DNA from: UBA1724 sp963621575
GTDB lineage: Bacteria > Verrucomicrobiota > Lentisphaeria > Oligosphaerales > Oligosphaeraceae
Assembly (NCBI GenBank): GCA_963621575.1
Contig: CAVFEH010000001.1
Span: 248,001-312,000, forward strand
DNA length: 64,000 nucleotides
Direction: 5' to 3'
Made by a program: the position numbers and the translations under genes. The notes under the pieces are model-generated. The model searched no databases. It had not been told where the DNA came from and worked only from the letters and a program-made list of their open reading frames with translations. Of this stretch, positions 63,119 to 64,000 are shown piece by piece; the stretch's first letter is position 1, and each line of letters starts with the position of its first letter.

Positions 63119-63952
63119 ATGTCCATTCTGACCATCGCACGCGAACACGGCGCCTGGACCACGGCAGCAGCCGAGCAACTCGCAAAAGAGCTGAATGCCA
63201 CCATCCTGGGGAAGGAGGAGCTGGAGAAGCGCCTCCTGGACGCCGGAATGAAGTCCAAGATCTTCCAGCGCTATGACGAGCGGAAGCCCGGATTCTTCTC
63301 CTCCTTCTCCACCGACCAGGACATCTACCTTCTCTACCTCAAGACCGTCCTCCTCCAGGCCGCCTCCCAGGGAAATGTCATCATCCTGGGACGCTGCTCA
63401 CACCTGCTGCTGGGAGACCTGCCGAATTGCCTCCGGCTCCGCCTGGTGGCCCCCGAGGAACACCGTCTCAAGAACCTCCAGGAGGAATTCGGATACGACC
63501 GCGAGACCGCCAACCGCGTCCTCCACAAGTGCGACGCCGACCGCGCGGGATTCTGCCACTTCCATTTCAACGAGGAGTGGGCCGACACCTCCCTCTACGA
63601 CCTGACCATCAACACCGCCAGCATCAAGACCGGGCAGCTCATCGACCTCGTGAAATTCCAGCTGGCCGAACGCGTCACCCCGGCCCAAGAGACCGCCGCC
63701 ACCCAGCTGGTCAAAGACCGCCTGCTGGCCCAGAAGGTGGCCGCCGCGCTCCTGGTGGAACAGCGGCTCTCCCTGGCATTCCTGGACGTCCAGGCAGACT
63801 CCTCCGGACGCGTCACCCTCCTGGGGGCAACCACCACCCCGGCAGCCGCCATGCAGGCGGCCGAAGCCGCCAAGGCGGTCCCCGGAGTCACCGAGGTCTC
63901 CAACCAAATCCGGGTGGCTCTGGAGATGGTCCAGAATCCCCACAGGATCTAG
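63119..63952 (+). CDS. Cytidylate-kinase-like protein fused to a BON-like domain
   Basis: 277 residues; AGGAGG lies 8 bases before ATG 63119. Residues 1 to about 190 follow the cytidylate_kin2 family: LTIAREHGAWTTAAAEQLAKELNATILGKEEL, NVIILGRCSHLLLGDLP (about 83-99), VAPEEHRLKNL and the adenine-binding RLRLV. Where the family has the P-loop Gly-rich turn, this one reads HGAWTT, so nucleotide binding may be altered. The C-terminal 75 residues resemble a BON domain (VTLLGATTTPAAAMQAAEAAKAVPGVTEVSNQIRV). BON domains usually bind lipids or membranes. The fusion is unusual. Confidence 0.75.
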   Translation: MSILTIAREHGAWTTAAAEQLAKELNATILGKEELEKRLLDAGMKSKIFQRYDERKPGFFSSFSTDQDIYLLYLKTVLLQAASQGNVIILGRCSHLLLGDLPNCLRLRLVAPEEHRLKNLQEEFGYDRETANRVLHKCDADRAGFCHFHFNEEWADTSLYDLTINTASIKTGQLIDLVKFQLAERVTPAQETAATQLVKDRLLAQKVAAALLVEQRLSLAFLDVQADSSGRVTLLGATTTPAAAMQAAEAAKAVPGVTEVSNQIRVALEMVQNPHRI

Positions 63953-63955
63953 GGC

Positions 63956-64000
63956 ATGGATTTTCTGGACCTGCAGGGGAAGAGCATCCTGGTGGCCGGC
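63956..64000 (+). CDS. N-terminal fragment of a Rossmann-fold (SDR/enoyl-ACP reductase-like) protein
   Basis: Only 15 codons are inside the window: MDFLDLQGKSILVAG. This matches the first strand and Gly-rich turn of short-chain dehydrogenases such as FabI. It begins 4 bases after the preceding stop codon. The rest is outside the window. Confidence 0.4.
   Translation, partial: MDFLDLQGKSILVAG

Overview
The window is a GC-rich, densely coded bacterial chromosome segment of 64 kb with about 53 protein genes, one tRNA-Gln, no rRNA, no CRISPR array and no recognisable insertion sequence or phage. It comes from a draft assembly: one run of 10 N lies at 22884-22893. The organism is Gram-negative, since it has BamA, two LptF/LptG-type permeases and a GmhB-type phosphatase. 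It makes peptidoglycan (MurC, UppP, MreB) and looks anaerobic or fermentative (indolepyruvate:ferredoxin oxidoreductase, a GGLCPGLND-type phosphofructokinase). It carries carbohydrate-degrading genes (sialate O-acetylesterase-like, GH28-like beta-helix, GH127-like). This mix suggests a gut-type member of the Verrucomicrobiota/Lentisphaerota (PVC) group. That placement is an inference from gene content, not proven.

Layout: 1-3.5 kb holds the 5' end of a phosphofructokinase, recD2 and a broken tandem-repeat secreted protein. From 3.7 to 7.2 kb a TetR regulator diverges from fabH, followed by a C69 dipeptidase. From 7.6 to 12.1 kb is a QueD-like protein with an added zinc ribbon, then a two-gene carbohydrate cluster behind a possible RNA switch. 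From 12.4 to 14.7 kb are metY and cysK (sulfur amino acids), then an AGCS amino-acid/Na+ symporter. From 16.6 to 27.8 kb is a long co-directional run: lepA-lepB-RDD-lptF/G-uppP-coaC-gmhB-mfd-tsaC, with several ATGA overlaps, joining translation, secretion, envelope and repair functions. From 27.9 to 37.5 kb are a GH127-like enzyme, an MFS transporter, a DUF554 protein, an LRV-repeat protein, small unknowns, tsaD, a pseudokinase-receiver protein and azlCD.

From 37.6 to 49.6 kb the genes run on the minus strand: a small membrane protein, a thiamine pyrophosphokinase-MurC fusion, thyX, an ACP and KAS II pair, an HD protein, a group-2-like sigma factor, a thioredoxin-fold protein, a nuclease, mreB, tRNA-Gln(CTG) and an acyl-CoA dehydrogenase. 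From 49.9 to 64 kb the plus strand carries iorAB, a tandem class II aldolase protein, bamA, a second lptF/G, a huge DUF3857/transglutaminase protein, a YheT-type hydrolase, a cytidylate-kinase-like/BON fusion and the start of a probable short-chain dehydrogenase/enoyl reductase.

The most unusual items are the TPK-MurC fusion, the QueD-like enzyme lacking the catalytic Cys but carrying a C-terminal zinc ribbon, a mutually exclusive hairpin pair over the Shine-Dalgarno of the acetylesterase gene, several proteins pairing an intact with a degenerate catalytic half, and TATATTAACC motifs placed so close to the fabH and lepA start codons that leaderless mRNAs are likely. The apparent frameshift in coaC is an assembly artefact: the contig ends share 7 bases.
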